DNA of 64,000 bases. Origin: Agromyces marinus (lineage in GTDB: Bacteria > Actinomycetota > Actinomycetes > Actinomycetales > Microbacteriaceae). Shown in pieces: positions 30,382 through 39,536 of the stretch. The stretch is taken from positions 806,001 to 870,000 of the forward strand of contig NZ_CP087879.1 of the NCBI RefSeq assembly GCF_021442325.1. The letters run 5' to 3'. The notes beneath the pieces were generated by a model that was not told the origin of the DNA, searched no databases, and worked only from the letters and a program-made list of their open reading frames with translations. A program made the translations under genes and the position numbers. How positions within the stretch are numbered: position 1 is the stretch's first letter; every line of letters starts with the position of its first letter.

Positions 30382-30706
30382 CGCCGATCGCGGCAGCGTG
30401 ACGGCGGAGTTCGCCGTCGCGCTGCCCGCGATCGCCCTCGTGCTCGCGGCGTCGCTCGCCTCGGTGCACGCGGTCGCGGTGCAGGTGAGGCTCGCCGACG
30501 CCGCGGCGGACGCGGCGCGCGCCCTCGGTCGGGGCGAGACGTCCGCGGTCGCGGCCGGCATCGCGGCTCGTCATGTCCGGGGCGCGGGCCTCGCGGTCGT
30601 CGACGACGGCGACGTGGTGTGCGCGCGCCTGACCGCGCGCCCCGGGGGCCTGCTCGCAGCGCTCGAACTGCGCGCGGAGTCGTGCGCGATGCGAGGTGGG
30701 CTGTGA
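30362..30706 (+). CDS. TadE-like pseudopilin
   Basis: The 114-aa protein has RGSVTAEFAVALPAIALVLAASLASVHAVAVQVRLADAAADAARAL, the classic TadE hydrophobic N-terminal helix with the conserved Glu. Two Cys in the C-terminal part could form a disulfide. ATG 30362 overlaps the pilin gene by 20 bp; GTG 30398, directly at VTAEFAVALP, is an alternative start. It is coupled by GTGA overlap to the next gene. Confidence 0.82.
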   Translation: MRSRSGDADRGSVTAEFAVALPAIALVLAASLASVHAVAVQVRLADAAADAARALGRGETSAVAAGIAARHVRGAGLAVVDDGDVVCARLTARPGGLLAALELRAESCAMRGGL

Positions 30707-31086
30707 CCGACGGGGAGGGCGTTGCGGGCCGACACCGCGGGCCGGACGGCGGCGAGGCCGGTGCGGCGACCGTCGTCGCGATGGCGATCCTCGGTGCGGT
30801 CGTTGCACTCGCGGTGGCGATGGTCGGCGTGCTCGGCGCCTCCGTGGCGGCGCAGCAGGCCGCGAATGCGGCGGATGCCGCGGCGCTCGCCGCCGCCGAT
30901 GCGCTGAGCGGTGCCGTTGCCGGCGAGCCGTGCACTTCGGCGGCCGAGCTCGCCGAGCGGAACGGTGCGAACCTCGTCGCGTGCGAGGTCGTCGGCCCGA
31001 CCGCCGTCGTCGCGGTCGAGGTCGTGCGCGGTCCGATCCGTGCCGTCGCCGACGCGCGCGCGGGGCCGCCCGGGTGGAGCAGGTGA
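30703..31086 (+). CDS. Rv3654c-like TadE-family protein
   Basis: This 127-aa protein has EAGAATVVAMAILGAVVALAVAMVGVLGASVAAQQAANAADAAALAAADALSG, the Rv3654c-type sequence of helicase/secretion neighbourhood proteins, and two cysteines (EPCTS, LVACEVV). It ends the Tad operon and is probably a minor pilus component or assembly factor. The GTG start overlaps the previous stop. Confidence 0.85.
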   Translation: MTDGEGVAGRHRGPDGGEAGAATVVAMAILGAVVALAVAMVGVLGASVAAQQAANAADAAALAAADALSGAVAGEPCTSAAELAERNGANLVACEVVGPTAVVAVEVVRGPIRAVADARAGPPGWSR

Positions 31087-31118
31087 AGCGGGTTCGCGGG
31101 CGGCCGACTCGAGACCGC

Positions 31119-31128
31119 GTGTATACAT
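31119..31128. promoter_or_regulatory. Upstream GntR operator candidate
   Basis: GTGTATACAT contains the palindrome TGTATACA, the same core as the site at 31205-31214. The two centres are 86 bp apart, close to eight helical turns, which would suit DNA looping by the downstream GntR protein. Confidence 0.55.
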
Positions 31129-31184
31129 GACATGGCTTCGTGGGAGGTTCCGAGGTGACGAATCTGCAACCTGTCAGCCAATCG

Positions 31185-31214
31185 TTGCGGATCCGACCCA
31201 CCCCATGTATACAT
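31185..31214 (+). promoter_or_regulatory. gntR-prpDB promoter with overlapping operator
   Basis: TTGCGG (31185-31190), a 17-bp spacer and TATACA (31208-31213) form a promoter. The perfect palindrome ATGTATACAT (31205-31214) covers the -10 box, so a repressor bound there would block transcription of the gntR-prpD-prpB operon. Confidence 0.65.
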
Positions 31215-31244
31215 AACGGGGCGTTGTGTGATCAAGGGGGCGAG

Positions 31245-31889
31245 ATGAGGGCTGGCGAGCGGGCGTACGGCACGCTCCGCGGCGAGATCCTGGACGGCGC
31301 GCTCGGGCCCGGCACGGTCCTGCTGGAGGTCGATCAATCCGTCCGTCTCGGCGTCAGTCGCACTCCGGTCCGCGAGGCGCTGCGCCGTCTCGCAGCGGAC
31401 GGTCTGGTCGAGCCGACGGCCCGCGGCACCATCGTGACCGCCGTGTCGCACGCGGACATCGTCGCCCTGTACGAACTCCGCGAAGCGCTCGAGGCGCGGG
31501 CCGCGGCCCTGGCGGCGCGACGGCGCGCGGAGGCGCCGTTCCTCGCGATCCGCGAGCGGCTGCAGCACGCGCCCCGGCTGCTCGCCGAGGGAGAGGAGGG
31601 GCTCGCCCGGTACTTCGCGATCGTCGACGACCTCGACCTGGCGATCGAGGAGGCTGCGGCCAACCCCTTCCTCGGCGGCGCGCTCCGCAGCGTCCAGTTG
31701 CATTCCGCCCGGATCCGCCGGCTGTCCCGGCACAACCCCGCGCGGCTCCGCGGGGCAGCCTCCGAGCACGAGCTCATCGTCGATGCGATCCTCGCTGGCG
31801 ACGCCGAGCTCGCCTCCCACGCGACCCACGTCCACCTCCACCGCAGCCTGACCCACGCGCTCGCGAGCGCGACCGCCCCGGCGGCGTAG
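31245..31889 (+). CDS. GntR (FadR/FCD) regulator of the propionate genes
   Basis: This 214-aa regulator has an N-terminal winged helix ([36 protein letters not shown]) and a helical FCD ligand domain with metal-type His residues ([24 protein letters not shown]). It sits directly before prpD-prpB and should control them, probably by sensing an acyl-CoA or methylcitrate. ATG 31245 is chosen because it begins at the conserved domain and follows AAGGGGG. Two TGTATACA operators lie upstream. Confidence 0.88.
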   Translation: MRAGERAYGTLRGEILDGALGPGTVLLEVDQSVRLGVSRTPVREALRRLAADGLVEPTARGTIVTAVSHADIVALYELREALEARAAALAARRRAEAPFLAIRERLQHAPRLLAEGEEGLARYFAIVDDLDLAIEEAAANPFLGGALRSVQLHSARIRRLSRHNPARLRGAASEHELIVDAILAGDAELASHATHVHLHRSLTHALASATAPAA

Positions 31890-31956
31890 GGCGCGGTCCG
31901 ATCCCGGACCGCGCCCGACGCCGAACGCAGAGAACACCGAACCGAAAGGCCGAACC

Positions 31957-33495
31957 GTGCAACTCCACCACGTGCGCGTCCACCGCAGCGATGAGAACCT
32001 GGCCCGCCCCGATCAGCTCGCCTGGAAGATCGCCGAGGTCGCGGTCGATCCGGTTGCGGTCGATGGTGATGTGGTGGAGATGGTCGTGAATCGGGTGATC
32101 GATAATGCGGCGGTGGCTGCGGCGTCGTTGGCTCGGGGGCCGGTGGTCGCGGCGCGTTCGCAGGCGTTGGCGCATCCGGTTTCGATCGGGGGTGCCGGGG
32201 CGAATGTGCTCGGGGTGGATGCGGGTCGGCGCACGTCGCCGGAGTGGGCGGCGTGGGCGAACGGGGTCGCGGTGCGGGAGTTGGATTTCCATGACACGTT
32301 CCTCGCGGCGGAGTATTCGCATCCGGCGGACAACATTCCCGCGGTGGTCGCGGTCGCGCAGCATTGCGCGGGCTCGCGTGGGTTGACGGGTCGGGATGTG
32401 GTGCGGGGCATCGCGACGGGGTACGAGGTGCAGGTGGACCTGGCCAAGGCGATCAGCCTGCACAAGCACAAGATCGATCATGTCGCGCATCTGGGGCCGT
32501 CGGCGGCTGCGGGGATCGGGACGTTGCTGGGGTTGGATCGGGAGACGATCTTCCAGGCGGTGGGGCAGGCGTTGCACACCACGACCGCGACGCGGCAGTC
32601 GCGCAAGGGTGAGATCTCGACGTGGAAGGCGCATGCGCCGGCGTTCGCGGGGAAGATGGCGGTCGAGGCGGTGGATCGGGCGATGCGGGGCCAGACCAGT
32701 CCGGTGCCGATCTACGAGGGTGAGGACGGGGTGATCGCGTGGCTGCTGGACGGCCCGGACGCCGGGTACGAGGTGCCGTTGCCCGAACCGGGTGAGGGCA
32801 AGCGGGCGATCCTGGACACGTACACGAAGGAGCACTCGGCGGAGTACCAGGCGCAGGCGTTGATCGACCTGGGTCGGAGGTTGCACCGGGAGTACCCGTT
32901 GATCCTGGACGACCCGGACCGGATCGAGTCGGTCACGATCCATACCTCGCACCACACCCATCACGTGATCGGGTCCGGGGCGGGCGACCCGCAGAAGTAC
33001 GACCCGACCGCGTCGCGGGAGACGTTGGATCACTCGGTGCCCTACATCTTCACGGTCGCGTTGCAGGACGGTGCCTGGCATCACGTGGACTCGTACGCGC
33101 CGGAGCGGGCGGGCCGGCCGGACACGGTCGCGTTGTGGCGCAAGGTGGTCACGGTCGAGGACCCGGAATGGACCCGCCGGTACCACTCGCTGGACATGAC
33201 GGAGAAGGCGTTCGGGGGCAGGGTCGTGATCCGCCTGGCCGATGGCGGCGAGATCGTGGAGGAGATCGCGGTCGCGGACGCGCACCCGCTCGGGGCGCGC
33301 CCGTTCGGTCGGGAGCAGTACGTGGAGAAGTTCCGCACCCTCGCCGAGGGGGTCCTGACCGAGGCCGAGATCGACCGGTTCCTCGGTCTGGCCGTGCGTC
33401 TGCCCGACCTCGGCCCGGACGAGCTGACCCACCTCACCATCACCGCCGCACCCGGCGCGCTGACCCAGTTCGAGACGCCGCACGGCATCTTCTAG
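31957..33495 (+). CDS. prpD: 2-methylcitrate dehydratase
   Basis: This 512-aa MmgE/PrpD-family protein dehydrates 2-methylcitrate in propionyl-CoA breakdown. Visible blocks are [59 protein letters not shown] and [12 protein letters not shown]. Codon use changes inside the gene: from about 32,040 to 33,290 it uses many TTG, CGG, GAT and GTG codons that its neighbours avoid, whereas both ends look native. This mosaic suggests gene conversion or a recombined foreign segment. It has no frameshift. Confidence 0.93.
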   Translation: MQLHHVRVHRSDENLARPDQLAWKIAEVAVDPVAVDGDVVEMVVNRVIDNAAVAAASLARGPVVAARSQALAHPVSIGGAGANVLGVDAGRRTSPEWAAWANGVAVRELDFHDTFLAAEYSHPADNIPAVVAVAQHCAGSRGLTGRDVVRGIATGYEVQVDLAKAISLHKHKIDHVAHLGPSAAAGIGTLLGLDRETIFQAVGQALHTTTATRQSRKGEISTWKAHAPAFAGKMAVEAVDRAMRGQTSPVPIYEGEDGVIAWLLDGPDAGYEVPLPEPGEGKRAILDTYTKEHSAEYQAQALIDLGRRLHREYPLILDDPDRIESVTIHTSHHTHHVIGSGAGDPQKYDPTASRETLDHSVPYIFTVALQDGAWHHVDSYAPERAGRPDTVALWRKVVTVEDPEWTRRYHSLDMTEKAFGGRVVIRLADGGEIVEEIAVADAHPLGARPFGREQYVEKFRTLAEGVLTEAEIDRFLGLAVRLPDLGPDELTHLTITAAPGALTQFETPHGIF

Positions 33496-33503
33496 GAGGA
33501 CGC

Positions 33504-34403
33504 ATGCTCTACGCACAGACCGCCCCCGCCGACAAGCGCGCCGGCTTCCGCGAGCGCCTCGCGAGCGGCGAACTGCTCCGCTTCCCGGGCGCGTTCAACC
33601 CGCTCTCGGCACGGCTCATCGAGCGCAAGGGCTTCGATGGCGTCTACATCTCGGGCGCCGTGCTCTCGGCCGACCTCGGCCTGCCCGACATCGGGCTCAC
33701 GACCCTCACCGAGGTCGCCGGCCGCGCGAAGCAGATCGCGCGAATGACCGAGCTGCCCGCGATCGTCGACGCCGACACCGGCTTCGGCGAGCCCATGAAC
33801 GTCGCGCGCACCGTGCAGGAGATGGAGGACGCCGGCCTCGCCGGCCTGCACATCGAGGACCAGGTCAACCCGAAGCGGTGCGGTCACCTCGACGGCAAGC
33901 AGGTCGTCGACGAGCACACGGCGCTCCAGCGCATCCGTGCCGCGGTCGACGCCCGACGCGATCCGAACTTCCTCGTCATGGCGCGCACCGACGTCGCCGC
34001 GGTCGACGGCCTCGACGCCGCGATCGACCGCGCCAAGGCGCTCGTCGACGCCGGCGCCGATGCGATCTTCCCCGAGGCGATGCGCTCGCTCGAGGAGTTC
34101 GCGGCCATGCGCGCCGCGGTCGACGTGCCGCTGCTGGCGAACATGACCGAGTTCGGCAAGAGCGAGCTGTTCACCGTGCAGCAGCTCGCCGACGTCGGCA
34201 TGAACCTGGTGATCTGGCCCGTCTCGCTCCTGCGGCTCGCGATGGGGGCGGCCGACCGCGGTCTCGACGCGCTGACGGATGCCGGTGCCCTCACGGGCCT
34301 CCTCCCGGAGATGCAGCACCGGGCCGAGCTCTACGAGCTCATCGACTACGAGGGCTACAACCGCTTCGACACGTCCATCTTCGACTTCACGGTCGCGCGC
34401 TGA
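33504..34403 (+). CDS. prpB: Methylisocitrate lyase
   Basis: The 299-aa lyase splits 2-methylisocitrate into pyruvate and succinate. It has the isocitrate lyase-family fold with PAIVDADTGFGEPMNVARTV, the active-site KRCGHLDGKQVV, ARTDVAAVDGLDAAI, and EMQHRAELYELIDYEGYNRFD at the end. AGGAGG lies 6 nt before the ATG, 8 bp after prpD. The methylcitrate synthase gene (prpC) usually found next is absent here, so it must be encoded elsewhere. Confidence 0.95.
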   Translation: MLYAQTAPADKRAGFRERLASGELLRFPGAFNPLSARLIERKGFDGVYISGAVLSADLGLPDIGLTTLTEVAGRAKQIARMTELPAIVDADTGFGEPMNVARTVQEMEDAGLAGLHIEDQVNPKRCGHLDGKQVVDEHTALQRIRAAVDARRDPNFLVMARTDVAAVDGLDAAIDRAKALVDAGADAIFPEAMRSLEEFAAMRAAVDVPLLANMTEFGKSELFTVQQLADVGMNLVIWPVSLLRLAMGAADRGLDALTDAGALTGLLPEMQHRAELYELIDYEGYNRFDTSIFDFTVAR

Positions 34404-34421
34404 GGCGCGCACGGCTCGTGC

Positions 34422-34442
34422 GGGTGCCGCCCCGCGGCATCC
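34422..34442. terminator. Hairpin between convergent prpB and a small gene
   Basis: GGGTGCCGC (34422-34430) pairs with GCGGCATCC (34434-34442), with one G-T pair, around CCC. It lies between convergent stops and may act both ways. Confidence 0.6.
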
Positions 34443-34446
34443 GCTC

Positions 34447-34680
34447 TCAGTCGAAGACCGTCTCGACGAAGCGGTACTCGACCGCCGACGGGCGATCGTC
34501 GTCCGGTGTCTCGAACTCGAGCCCCGAGCCGCGAGAGTAGACGTAGTGCTTGCCGCCGTCGCCCGGGAAGTCGATCCGCGGCTGCGGATCGCCGGAGTCG
34601 AGGAAGCCCGTCGACACGGTCTTGCCCTCGAGGGGTCCATCGATCAACTTCGCGGTGTAGGTGCCCGATGCCGTCTCCAT
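34447..34680 (-). CDS. Small conserved-looking hypothetical protein
   Basis: This 77-aa acidic protein begins METASGTYTAKLIDGPLEGKT and ends EYRFVETVFD. A predicted all-beta pattern with alternating hydrophobics and the phrase LIDGPLEGKTV, seen in small actinobacterial beta-barrel proteins, suggests a folded protein, but I do not recognise a function. TGGAG lies 9 nt before ATG 34680; a GTG five codons upstream is also possible. It lies alone between prpB and topA. Confidence 0.55.
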   Translation of the reverse strand: METASGTYTAKLIDGPLEGKTVSTGFLDSGDPQPRIDFPGDGGKHYVYSRGSGLEFETPDDDRPSAVEYRFVETVFD

Positions 34681-34877
34681 GGCGCCATTCTCCACTCCTC
34701 CCCAGCTGACGCAAGGGCCCGACGGCCCGGCGCGTCATCGCCGCGGTGGGCGGGCTCCCGGGCGGAATGTGTATGGTGTGCCTGTCGGCGTCACCCGCCG
34801 ACCGATGGCACACCGCTCGGGGGCGCGGAGACGAATGTGCGCGTTTCTCGTTCTCGAAATCAAGCAAGAGGAGTCCG

Positions 34878-37655
34878 GTGTCTGGCGCGAAGAAGCTCGT
34901 GATCGTGGAGTCGCCGACGAAGATGAAGTCGATCGCCGCGTACCTCGGCGACGGCTACGAGGTGCTCTCGTCGGTCGGCCACATCCGCGACCTCATCGAG
35001 CCGAAGAACCTCCCCGCCGAGCTCAAGAAGGGCCCGCTCGGCAAGTTCTCGGTCGACGTCGAGAACGGCTTCGAGCCCTACTACGTCGTGTCCGACTCCA
35101 AGAAGAAGACCGTCGCCGAACTCAAGCGCGCACTGAAGGGCGCCGACGAACTCCTGCTCGCCACCGATGAGGACCGCGAGGGCGAGGCCATCGCGTGGCA
35201 CCTGCTGCAGGAGCTCAAGCCCAAGGTGCCGGTGCGCCGCATGGTCTTCCACGAGATCACGAAGGACGCGATCCTCAAGGCGAAGGAACAGACCCGCGAA
35301 CTCGACACCGCGCTCGTCGACGCGCAGGAGACCCGGCGCATCCTCGACCGCCTCTACGGCTACGAGGTCTCGCCGGTGCTCTGGCGCAAGGTCGGTCCGG
35401 GCCTCTCGGCGGGCCGCGTGCAGTCGGCGGCGACCCGGCTCGTCGTCGACCGCGAGCGCGAGCGCCTCGCGTTCGTCGCGGCATCCTATTGGGACCTCGT
35501 CGGCCGGTTCTCGAAGGAGAGCTCGTCGTTCGAGGCGAAGCTCGTCCGCGTCGGCGGGCAGCGCATCGCGACCGGTCGCGACTTCGACGACGCGGGCCGC
35601 CTCACCGGCAAGGCCGTCGTGCTCGACGAGGCGACCGCCCACGCGCTCACCGCAGCACTGCGCGACGACACGGTGTCGCGTCGCGTGTCGAAGCTCGAGT
35701 CCAAGCCGTACTCGCGCCGTCCGGCAGCGCCGTTCACGACTTCGACGCTGCAACAGGAGTCGGCGCGCAAGCTCCGCCTCTCGGCACGCGACACCATGCG
35801 GGTCGCGCAGTCGCTCTACGAGAACGGGTACATCACCTATATGCGCACCGACTCGGTGTCGCTCTCGCAGCAGGCGATCCAGGCCGCACGCACCCAGGCG
35901 GTGAACCTCTACGGCGCCGACAGCGTGCCCGACAAGCCCCGCGCCTACGCCGGGAAGTCGAAGAACGCGCAGGAGGCGCACGAGGCCATCCGCCCGTCGG
36001 GCGAGGTCTTCCGCACGCCGTCCGAGCTGCAGAGCGTGCTCCGCGGCAGCGAGTTCAAGCTCTACGACCTCATCTGGAAGCGCACCGTCGCCTCGCAGAT
36101 GGCCGACGCCAAGGGCAAGACGGCGACCGTCACCATCGAGGTCGGGCCGACGGCAGCGGATGCCGCTGCGCCCGAGTCGCCGACCGCGCCGGTCGCGGGC
36201 ACGTCGGCCGAGTTCACCGCGAGCGGCACCGTGATCACCTTCCGCGGGTTCCTCGCCGCCTACGAGGAGAGCCGCGACGAGGAGCGCAACGCCGACGAGT
36301 CGCCGGGCGAGGCCAAGCTGCCGCAGCTCGCCGAGGGCGAGGCCGTGGGCCTGGCCGAGCTCGAGGCGAAGGGCCACGAGACGAGCCCGCCGCCGCGCTA
36401 CACCGAGGCGAGCCTGGTCAAGCGGCTCGAAGAGCTCGGGATCGGGCGCCCGTCGACGTTCGCGTCGATCATCTCGACCATCATCGACCGCGGCTACGTC
36501 ACGCAGCGCGGGCAGGCGCTCGTGCCGAGCTGGGTGGCGTTCTCGGTCGTGCGCCTGCTCGAGGAGCACTTCGGCGATCTCGTCGAGTACGACTTCACCG
36601 CCGAGATGGAGGACGACCTCGACCGGATCGCCTCCGGCGAGGCCGACCGGGTCGACTGGCTGAACGAGTTCTACTTCGGCAGCGACCGCCACAAGGGCCT
36701 GCGCCAGGTCGTCGACAACCTCGGCGACATCGACGCACGCGAGATCAACTCGATCGCCATCGCCGAGGGCATCACGCTGCGCATCGGCCGATACGGTCCG
36801 TACCTCGAGGTCGTCGAAGCGGATGCCGCGGAGGGGGCGCCGCCGCGCCGCGTCAACCTGCCGGAGGCGCTCGCGCCCGACGAACTCACGCGGGAGAAGG
36901 CGCAGGAACTCATCGATGCGCCCGTCCAGGGCGACCGCGTGCTCGGGCAGAACCCCGACAACGGCAAGCAGGTCGTCGTGAAGGACGGCCGGTTCGGTCC
37001 GTACGTCACGGAACTGGACCCCGAGCCCGAGGCATCCGCCGCCCCGGCCGGGGACACCGTCGACCCGGCGACGGGCGAGGTCGTCGAGGCGCCCAAGCCC
37101 AAGCGCGCGACGAAGAAGGCGGCTGCCGCCAAGCCCCGCACCGCGTCCCTGTTCAAGACCATGCAGATCGAGGAGGTCGACCTCGCGACCGCGCTCAAGC
37201 TGCTCGACCTGCCGCGCGTGGTGGGCGCCGACCCGGAATCGGGCGACGAGATCACCGCGCAGAACGGCCGGTACGGCCCCTACCTGAAGAAGGGCACCGA
37301 CACCCGGACCCTGCCGAGCGAGGACGCCATCTTCGATATCGACCTGGCCGGGGCCCAGGAGCTCTTCGCGCAGCCGAAGTACGGCGCGCGCAGCGCCTCG
37401 AGCGCGCTCAAGGAATTCGCCGAGGACCCGGTCAGCGGCAAGCCGATCAAGGTCAAGGACGGCCGTTTCGGCCCGTACGTGACCGACGGCACGACCAACG
37501 CCACGATCCCGCGTGCCGAGTCCGTCGAGGACATCACGTTCGAGCGCGCCGTCGAGCTGCTGCAGATCAAGCGCGACAAGGGCCCGGCGAAGCCGCGCGC
37601 GAAGAAGGCGACCACCGCGAAGCGCACGACCGCGCGCGCGAAGAAGAGCTCGTGA
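34878..37655 (+). CDS. topA: DNA topoisomerase I
   Basis: This 925-aa type IA topoisomerase relaxes negative supercoils. It has the TOPRIM motifs VIVESPTKMKSIAAYLG and LLATDEDREGEAIAWHL, the catalytic tyrosine in YENGYITYMRTDSVS, and GIGRPSTFASIISTI. Instead of zinc fingers it has several actinobacterial C-terminal Topo_C repeats (NGRYGPYLKKGTDTR, DGRFGPYVTDGTTN) and a Lys/Arg-rich tail (KKATTAKRTTARAKKSS). GTG 34878 follows AGGAG. The stop overlaps tmk (GTGA). Confidence 0.96.
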   Translation: MSGAKKLVIVESPTKMKSIAAYLGDGYEVLSSVGHIRDLIEPKNLPAELKKGPLGKFSVDVENGFEPYYVVSDSKKKTVAELKRALKGADELLLATDEDREGEAIAWHLLQELKPKVPVRRMVFHEITKDAILKAKEQTRELDTALVDAQETRRILDRLYGYEVSPVLWRKVGPGLSAGRVQSAATRLVVDRERERLAFVAASYWDLVGRFSKESSSFEAKLVRVGGQRIATGRDFDDAGRLTGKAVVLDEATAHALTAALRDDTVSRRVSKLESKPYSRRPAAPFTTSTLQQESARKLRLSARDTMRVAQSLYENGYITYMRTDSVSLSQQAIQAARTQAVNLYGADSVPDKPRAYAGKSKNAQEAHEAIRPSGEVFRTPSELQSVLRGSEFKLYDLIWKRTVASQMADAKGKTATVTIEVGPTAADAAAPESPTAPVAGTSAEFTASGTVITFRGFLAAYEESRDEERNADESPGEAKLPQLAEGEAVGLAELEAKGHETSPPPRYTEASLVKRLEELGIGRPSTFASIISTIIDRGYVTQRGQALVPSWVAFSVVRLLEEHFGDLVEYDFTAEMEDDLDRIASGEADRVDWLNEFYFGSDRHKGLRQVVDNLGDIDAREINSIAIAEGITLRIGRYGPYLEVVEADAAEGAPPRRVNLPEALAPDELTREKAQELIDAPVQGDRVLGQNPDNGKQVVVKDGRFGPYVTELDPEPEASAAPAGDTVDPATGEVVEAPKPKRATKKAAAAKPRTASLFKTMQIEEVDLATALKLLDLPRVVGADPESGDEITAQNGRYGPYLKKGTDTRTLPSEDAIFDIDLAGAQELFAQPKYGARSASSALKEFAEDPVSGKPIKVKDGRFGPYVTDGTTNATIPRAESVEDITFERAVELLQIKRDKGPAKPRAKKATTAKRTTARAKKSS

Positions 37656-38272
37656 CCCGCGGCCTGTTCGTCACCCTCGAGGGCGGCGACGGGTCGGGCA
37701 AGACGACCCAGGCCGAGCGGCTCGAGCGCTGGCTCGTCGGCCGGGGGCGCACGGTCGTCCGCACGCGCGAACCGGGCGGCACTGAGGTCGGGGTCGAGGT
37801 GCGCGAGATCGTGCTCCACCACCGGGGCGACGTCGCACCCCGCGCCGAGGCGCTGCTCTACGCAGCCGACCGTGCGCACCACGTCGCGACCGTGGTGCGT
37901 CCCGCGCTCGCGCGCGGCGACGTGGTCGTGCAGGACCGCTACATCGATTCGTCCGTCGCCTACCAGGGCGCCGGACGGGTGCTCGATCCCGACGAGGTGC
38001 GCCGCATCTCCGAGTGGGCGACCGAGGGGCTCGTGCCCGACCTCACGATCCTGCTCGACCTGCCGTGGGAGATCGCACGGCGACGGCTCGACGGCGCCCG
38101 CACGCGCTACGACCGGCTCGAGGCCGAGGCGGGGGAGTTCCACGAGCGGGTCCGCGCGGCGTTCCTCGGACTCGCCGACGCCGAGCCCGACCGGTTCCTC
38201 GTCGTCGACGCCACGCGGCCGGCGGACGAGATCGCGGACGTGATCCGGGAACGCGTCCGCGCGCTCGCGTGA
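37652..38272 (+). CDS. tmk: Thymidylate kinase
   Basis: The 206-aa enzyme phosphorylates dTMP to dTDP. It shows the P-loop LEGGDGSGKTTQ, the TREPGG motif, DRYIDSSVAYQGAGR and the C-terminal FLVVDATRPADEIADVI. It is coupled to topA by a GTGA overlap and precedes holB, the usual actinobacterial topA-tmk-holB order. Confidence 0.96.
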   Translation: MTRGLFVTLEGGDGSGKTTQAERLERWLVGRGRTVVRTREPGGTEVGVEVREIVLHHRGDVAPRAEALLYAADRAHHVATVVRPALARGDVVVQDRYIDSSVAYQGAGRVLDPDEVRRISEWATEGLVPDLTILLDLPWEIARRRLDGARTRYDRLEAEAGEFHERVRAAFLGLADAEPDRFLVVDATRPADEIADVIRERVRALA

Positions 38273-38354
38273 GGATCCGCGTGCGACGCCCCGGCGCGAC
38301 GATTCGCGGACGACGCCCAGCGGCGATGTCGCGGGCCGAAGGTAGCGTGGGAAC

Positions 38355-39536
38355 GTGAGCGTGTGGAGTGACCTGACCGGCCAGGAGGCCGCGATCGGGG
38401 TCCTGCGGGCGGCGGCCGCGGCATCCGTTTCTGCGCCGAGGGGCGAGGCCCGGGGCGCATCCGACATGACGCACTCGTGGCTCATCACCGGGCCGCCCGG
38501 TTCGGGTCGCTCGAACCTCGCCTACGCGTTCGCCGAAGCGCTGCTCTCGGGCGACGCCGACGGCGACGAGGCGGTCCGAGCCCAGGTCGGCGCGCGCAGT
38601 CACCCCGACCTGCACGTGCTCGCGACCGAGGGCGTCATCATCAAGGTCGCCGACGTCCGCAAGATCGTCGAGCGCTCGCACTACGCACCCTCGGTCGGCA
38701 GGCACCGCGTCATCGTCGTCGAAGATGCCGACCGCATGACCGAGCAGACCTCGAACGTGCTCCTGAAGGAGCTCGAGGAGCCGCCGGAGCGAACGGTGTG
38801 GATCCTCTGCGCGCCGAGCGAAGCAGACCTCATCCCGACGATCCGCTCGCGCGTGCGCTCGGTGCGGCTGCAGGTCCCCGGCGTCGACGCCGTGGCCGAC
38901 CTGCTCGTCCGACGCGACGGCGTCGACCCTGCGCTCGCCGAACGCGCCGCGCGCGAGGCGCAGAGCCACATCGGCATGGCGCACCGCCTCGCCACGAGCG
39001 CCGAGGCGCGCGAGCGCCGCGAGGAGACCCTGCGGCTCGCGCTGCAGGTGCGCTCGGCGCCCGGTGCGGTGCTCGGTGCGGCGCGCATGATCGAGATCGC
39101 CGGCGAGGACGCGAAGGCGATCTCCGAACTGCGCGACGCCGAAGAACGCGAGCACGCGCTGCGTTCGCTCGGCATCGCTCCCGGTCAGGCGGTCCCGGCC
39201 GCGCTGCGCTCCCAGATCCGCGCCCTCGAGGAAGACCAGAAACGTCGCGCCACCCGCAGCCTGCGCGACGGCATCGACCGCATCCTCGTCGACCTCGCAT
39301 CGCTCTTCCGCGACATCCTCGTCGAGCAGCTCGGCGCCGGCGTCGACCTCGTCAACCGCGAGCTCACCGCCGACATCGCCCGCGCCGCGGCATCCGCTTC
39401 ACCCTCGCAGACCCTCGCGACGCTCGACGCCATCCAGGAGGCCCGCATCCGCATCGAAGCCAACGTCCAGCCGCTGCTCGCGCTCGAGGCGATGCTCGTG
39501 GTCGCGATCCGCCGCCCGGTCGGAGCCCGCTCGTGA
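38355..39536 (+). CDS. holB: DNA polymerase III delta-prime subunit
   Basis: This 393-aa clamp-loader subunit has an AAA+ fold: the degenerate P-loop ITGPPGSGRSNLAYAFAEALL, VADVRKIVERSHYAPSVGRHRVIVVEDADRMTEQTSNVLLKELEEPPERT, and the SRVRSVRL segment. Walker A residues deviate (GSGRSN), as expected for the inactive delta-prime. TAGCGT (38343-38348) is 6 nt before GTG 38355, suggesting leaderless transcription independent of tmk. The stop overlaps the next GTG. Confidence 0.9.
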   Translation: MSVWSDLTGQEAAIGVLRAAAAASVSAPRGEARGASDMTHSWLITGPPGSGRSNLAYAFAEALLSGDADGDEAVRAQVGARSHPDLHVLATEGVIIKVADVRKIVERSHYAPSVGRHRVIVVEDADRMTEQTSNVLLKELEEPPERTVWILCAPSEADLIPTIRSRVRSVRLQVPGVDAVADLLVRRDGVDPALAERAAREAQSHIGMAHRLATSAEARERREETLRLALQVRSAPGAVLGAARMIEIAGEDAKAISELRDAEEREHALRSLGIAPGQAVPAALRSQIRALEEDQKRRATRSLRDGIDRILVDLASLFRDILVEQLGAGVDLVNRELTADIARAAASASPSQTLATLDAIQEARIRIEANVQPLLALEAMLVVAIRRPVGARS

